64,000 nt of DNA from Candidatus Sulfotelmatobacter sp. (GTDB taxonomy: Bacteria; Acidobacteriota; Terriglobia; Terriglobales; Acidobacteriaceae). The stretch spans positions 229,251-293,250 of the forward strand of contig DASYBM010000009.1 in assembly GCA_036500765.1 (NCBI GenBank), given 5' to 3'. Shown here one piece after another: positions 60,434 through 64,000 of this stretch. The notes beneath the pieces were generated by a model. It was given only the letters and a program-made list of their open reading frames with translations, had not been told where the DNA came from and ran no database searches. The translations under genes were made by a program, and so were the position numbers. The first letter of the stretch is position 1. Each line of letters begins with the position of its first letter.

Positions 60434-61366
60434 TCAGCCTGCTGGCTTCCGCGCCTGGACCACTCGTGGGATCGATTGCAAGTCGTTGACGATGCGCACG
60501 GCGCCCCATCCGCTCAAGAGCCGTTTCGTTTCTTCGGCGATCGTTCCGCTGATTTCCAGAATCAGCCAGCCGCCGGGACGCAAGGCCGCATGCGCCTGCG
60601 GAATCAGCCTGGAAATGACCTCCAAACCGGTAGGTCCCGCAAACACGGCATTGCGCGGCTCAAACTTGCGCACCTCCATCTGCACCTGATATTCCTCCGA
60701 CTCGCCGACATAGGGCGGGTTCGAGATAACGAAGTCGAAAGGCCCGACGATGCCTTCGAGCAGATCTGTCTGATGGAACTGAATGCGATCGGCAAGTTGC
60801 AACCGCGCCGCATTCGCGCGCGCGATGTCCAGAGCGGCAGCCGAGATATCGGTCGCATGAATTTCAGCGCGAGGAAATTCCTTGGCCAGCGCCAGAGCAA
60901 TGCAGCCGGAGCCGGTGCCGACGTCGACGATACGAACGTCAGACCTCGGACCTCGGACCTCGGACGATGAGTCCAGACCAATGTGGGGCAACCCAATGTG
61001 GGGCAACCCAATGTGGAGCGGGCACTCCTGCCCGCCAACTCTAGTCACGTCAATCACAGCTTCGATCAAATGCTCCGTCTCCGGCCGCGGAATCAGCACT
61101 GCCGGGCTGACGATCAGATCCATCCCCCAGAACTCCTGATGCCCGGTGATGTATTGCGCCGGCACGCCGCGCGCGCGTTCGGCCAAAGCAGATTCGTAGC
61201 GAGCCCGCTCGTCCGCCGTAAGTTCGCGCTCGGGATGCGCGAATAAATATGCGCGATCACAGTTCAGCGTGAACATTAGGAGGGTCTCCGCGTTGAGGCG
61301 CGGCGATGGCACATTGTTCGCCGTAAGGCGCGCGATGGCTGACGCGAGAACTTCTTTTAGCTGCAC
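60434..61366 (-). CDS. prmC: Peptide chain release factor N5-glutamine methyltransferase
   Basis: PrmC methylates the GGQ glutamine of release factors. GTG 61366 (QLKEVLASAIARLTANNVPS) gives a normal family N-terminus; the frame up to 61393 runs into a CCACAGAGG repeat. Motifs are QYITGHQEFWGMDLIVSPAV, IPRPETEHLIEAVID, IVDVGTGSGCIALALAKEFP (SAM site) and the catalytic FVISNPPYVGESEEYQ. About 36 extra residues between the PRPETE region and the SAM loop (GQECPLHIGLPHIGLPHIG, then SSEVRGPRSDVR) come from a palindrome, three 15-nt repeats and three 7-nt repeats. prfA, its usual neighbour and substrate gene, lies 1.3 kb away. Confidence 0.93.
   Translation of the reverse strand: MQLKEVLASAIARLTANNVPSPRLNAETLLMFTLNCDRAYLFAHPERELTADERARYESALAERARGVPAQYITGHQEFWGMDLIVSPAVLIPRPETEHLIEAVIDVTRVGGQECPLHIGLPHIGLPHIGLDSSSEVRGPRSDVRIVDVGTGSGCIALALAKEFPRAEIHATDISAAALDIARANAARLQLADRIQFHQTDLLEGIVGPFDFVISNPPYVGESEEYQVQMEVRKFEPRNAVFAGPTGLEVISRLIPQAHAALRPGGWLILEISGTIAEETKRLLSGWGAVRIVNDLQSIPRVVQARKPAG
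60943..61035. repeat. Composite in-frame repeat cluster inside prmC
   Basis: Reading along the plus strand: three GACCTCG heptamers (60943-60963), three 15-nt units with core CCAATGTGGGGCA (60976-61020), and an overlapping palindrome GCGGGCA/TGCCCGC around CTCC (61018-61035). All three repeat classes of this window meet here inside one coding sequence without breaking the frame. Confidence 0.85.
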
Positions 61367-61476
61367 GCGGTCGATTTTAACCACAGAGGGCACAGGGGAA
61401 CACAGAGTAAAGTCGGGTGCCCCATTTCTCGCGTCTTTTGCGAGAAGTAGGGATTTTTGGCGTGGGCACGGCGTTG

Positions 61477-61959
61477 TTAGCCGATGCCCTGGTCAGCCAG
61501 TCGGGCGTGCTCGTACGTCAGATAGATCATCTGCCCGATGTGATGCTGCATGTGGGCGGCGCATTGCAGGATCATGTCGAGGCGATTGCTGCAATTGCTG
61601 CCGACGCCTGAGTACTCTTTGGTCCAATCGTCCGGCGACTGCGCGCTGATAGTTTTCTGCACCATGGCGACTGCATCATCGAAACTCCTCAGCGCTTCGG
61701 CTTTCGACGGCGGATTGGGATCGTTGAATTCGCGCGGGCGGTCGCGGAAGTATCCCGTCTGCGCGATCTGCGCGCCAATGTAGTAACTCAGGTTGCCGGT
61801 CAGGTGCAGCACGAGATGGCCGAAGCTGTTGCCATAAGGGAACGGCTTTCGCCAAAACTGGGCCTCGCTGAGCGGCGTGGCCAGTTCGCGCACGCGGGCG
61901 GCATTCGCGGCGTAGCGGGTGAAGAGAACAGTCGAGAGAGCTGAGTGCAGGTCCGTCAC
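61477..61959 (-). CDS. DinB family protein
   Basis: GTG 61959 with AAGGAGGAAT directly upstream gives a 160-residue four-helix DinB-fold protein; the frame extending to 62025 is not needed. Metal-binding histidines are likely in FGHLVLHLTGNLSYYIGAQI and MQHHIGQMIYL. DinB-fold proteins include bacillithiol- or mycothiol-type transferases and many uncharacterised metal enzymes. It sits divergently from the vapBC-like pair, between prmC and prfA. Confidence 0.85.
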   Translation of the reverse strand: MTDLHSALSTVLFTRYAANAARVRELATPLSEAQFWRKPFPYGNSFGHLVLHLTGNLSYYIGAQIAQTGYFRDRPREFNDPNPPSKAEALRSFDDAVAMVQKTISAQSPDDWTKEYSGVGSNCSNRLDMILQCAAHMQHHIGQMIYLTYEHARLADQGIG

Positions 61960-62030
61960 ATTCCTCCTTATTCTTTTCCGGGAAGCTCTTGCTCGGCCAA
62001 GTATAATCGGGCAGAAGGGACACACACTTC

Positions 62031-62249
62031 ATGACTTTCGAGGAACAGGTCCTCCAGAAGTTGCGCGATTTGCCTCCGCAGAGGCAAAAGGAAGTTCTCG
62101 CCTTCGTCACTCGGCTGCAAGAGAGGTCCGAGCGAAGGTACCGCAGCCTGCGAGGGCTTTGGGCCGACCTCGACTTGCGCGTGAGCGAGAACGACATATC
62201 GAGCGCCCGTCGCGAAATGTGGGGAAATTTCCCCAGAGACGTTTCCTGA
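62031..62249 (+). CDS. vapB: Antitoxin of a VapBC-type pair
   Basis: The 72-residue protein (MTFEEQVLQKLRDLPPQRQK, FVTRLQERSERR, ENDISSARREMWGNFPRDVS) resembles DUF2281-like antitoxins. Its C-terminal tail with ARREMW is typical of the segment that wraps the toxin. The stop overlaps the toxin start (TGATG), the classic coupling of such modules. It probably autoregulates from the 71-bp divergent gap with dinB. Confidence 0.8.
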   Translation: MTFEEQVLQKLRDLPPQRQKEVLAFVTRLQERSERRYRSLRGLWADLDLRVSENDISSARREMWGNFPRDVS

Positions 62250-62647
62250 TGCCTCTGGTGCTGGACACCCACGCCATCATCTGGTTTCTTTCCGGCTCGT
62301 CACAACTGTCCGCAAGAGCGCGCTCCGCGATCGAAAACGTGGAGCGCGATGACGACGGGATTTTTGTCTCAGCGATATCACTGGTTGAAATAATCTATCT
62401 CTGTGAGAAGGGTAGACTGCCGGCGGAGGCATGGGAAAGACTCAAGGCCGCGTTGGAAGACCCCGCTGGAAACGTGGTCGTGGTTCCGCTCGACGCTGCT
62501 GTTGCACGAGCCGTTCAGGAAGTGAATCGAGGTGAGGTTCCTGACATGCCCGATCGCATCATCGCGGCGACAGCCGCCTCTCTGAAAGCGGAGCTAGTTA
62601 CGCGTGATCGACGGTTGCAATCCTCTGGTGTTCGAACTCTCTGGTAA
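62249..62647 (+). CDS. vapC: VapC-type PIN-domain toxin
   Basis: ATG 62249 overlaps the antitoxin stop. The 132-residue PIN domain begins LVLDTHAIIWFLSGSSQLSA (first catalytic Asp). ISLVEIIYL supplies an acidic residue, MPDRIIAATAASLKAELVTR the next, and the following DRRLQ the last. PIN toxins are Mg-dependent RNases that cleave tRNA or rRNA. The longer frame beginning at 61919 is discarded. Confidence 0.88.
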   Translation: MPLVLDTHAIIWFLSGSSQLSARARSAIENVERDDDGIFVSAISLVEIIYLCEKGRLPAEAWERLKAALEDPAGNVVVVPLDAAVARAVQEVNRGEVPDMPDRIIAATAASLKAELVTRDRRLQSSGVRTLW

Positions 62648-62696
62648 GGCTTCGCCCTGGCGGGACAGCCGGGGCGGCTGCCGCTACGTGAGCATC

Positions 62697-63773
<1,077 letters not shown>

Positions 63774-63967
63774 CGGGAGTCTCCTCGGCCATGGCGGCCG
63801 GTGTGGATCGATTCAGATAATGGGATAGGACGCGGCGAGGCAATGGCGGCGGGAGCCGCTAGAGGAGAGTGCCCGGGAAGTGGATGAGGCGCAACATCGC
63901 TGCTATTAGAGTATCGCGGGTGGCTGCCGGATGCATCTACAACGTTTGCCGGACGAAGAGCGGAAGA

Positions 63968-64000
63968 ATGACTGATCTGGAACCCTGGGCGGAGTTGTGC
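63968..64000 (+). CDS. Possible start of a gene cut by the window end
   Basis: ATG at 63968, preceded by AGCGGAAGA at suitable spacing, opens a frame MTDLEPWAELC that runs off the window. Only 11 codons are visible, so no product can be named. Confidence 0.3.
   Translation, partial: MTDLEPWAELC

Overview
The window looks like chromosomal DNA of an acidobacterium, most likely class Terriglobia (subdivision 1). This is an inference from a GC-rich housekeeping set together with a group 1h (high-affinity) [NiFe]-hydrogenase cluster and many short tandem and palindromic repeats between genes. I saw no rRNA or tRNA gene and no CRISPR array.

Layout. 1-6800: end of a cytochrome oxidase operon (ctaE, ctaF), hslVU, a class III aminotransferase, a fibronectin-type lipoprotein and a fumarylacetoacetate hydrolase family enzyme. 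7155-8900: small hypothetical genes, a DUF2007 protein and a Tat-exported DsrE-family gene whose frame is crossed by TGA at the first position of a CxxC-like motif. 8966-22488: a long minus-strand run of comEC, an RNA uracil methyltransferase, a beta-propeller protein, a flavoprotein, coaX, birA, nadC and valS. 22861-30303: a secreted RHS/YD-repeat protein with a variable toxin-like C-terminus, a presumed immunity gene, then a displaced second RHS tip with another C-terminus and another small gene. 30381-37509: an SDR, a PilZ protein, a zinc-ribbon protein, a giant FAD/Fe-S oxidoreductase and an RMD1/DUF155 protein.

37969-53037 is the hydrogenase island. It holds an extra small subunit, a soluble three-PAS histidine kinase and a LuxR-type regulator. 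These are followed by small and large subunits (hhyS, hhyL), a NifU-like protein, DUF5947 and DUF6084 proteins, a conserved hypothetical, the maturation protease, a tiny membrane protein, two YceI proteins and hypF. The enzyme probably scavenges trace H2 and feeds electrons to respiration. The extra small subunit beside a kinase/regulator pair suggests an H2- or redox-sensing branch. 53210-64000: an AhpD-like protein, selB, purL, purF, prmC, a DinB protein, a VapBC-type pair and prfA.

Two themes cross the window. First, selB lies about 45 kb from the DsrE gene with the in-frame TGA, so the TGA is credibly selenocysteine (a U-G-A-C redox motif). Second, short repeats are everywhere: 15-nt and 7-nt tandem units, long-armed inverted elements, and GC-rich palindromes that sit in frame inside valS, purL, selB, prmC and the FAD/Fe-S oxidoreductase.
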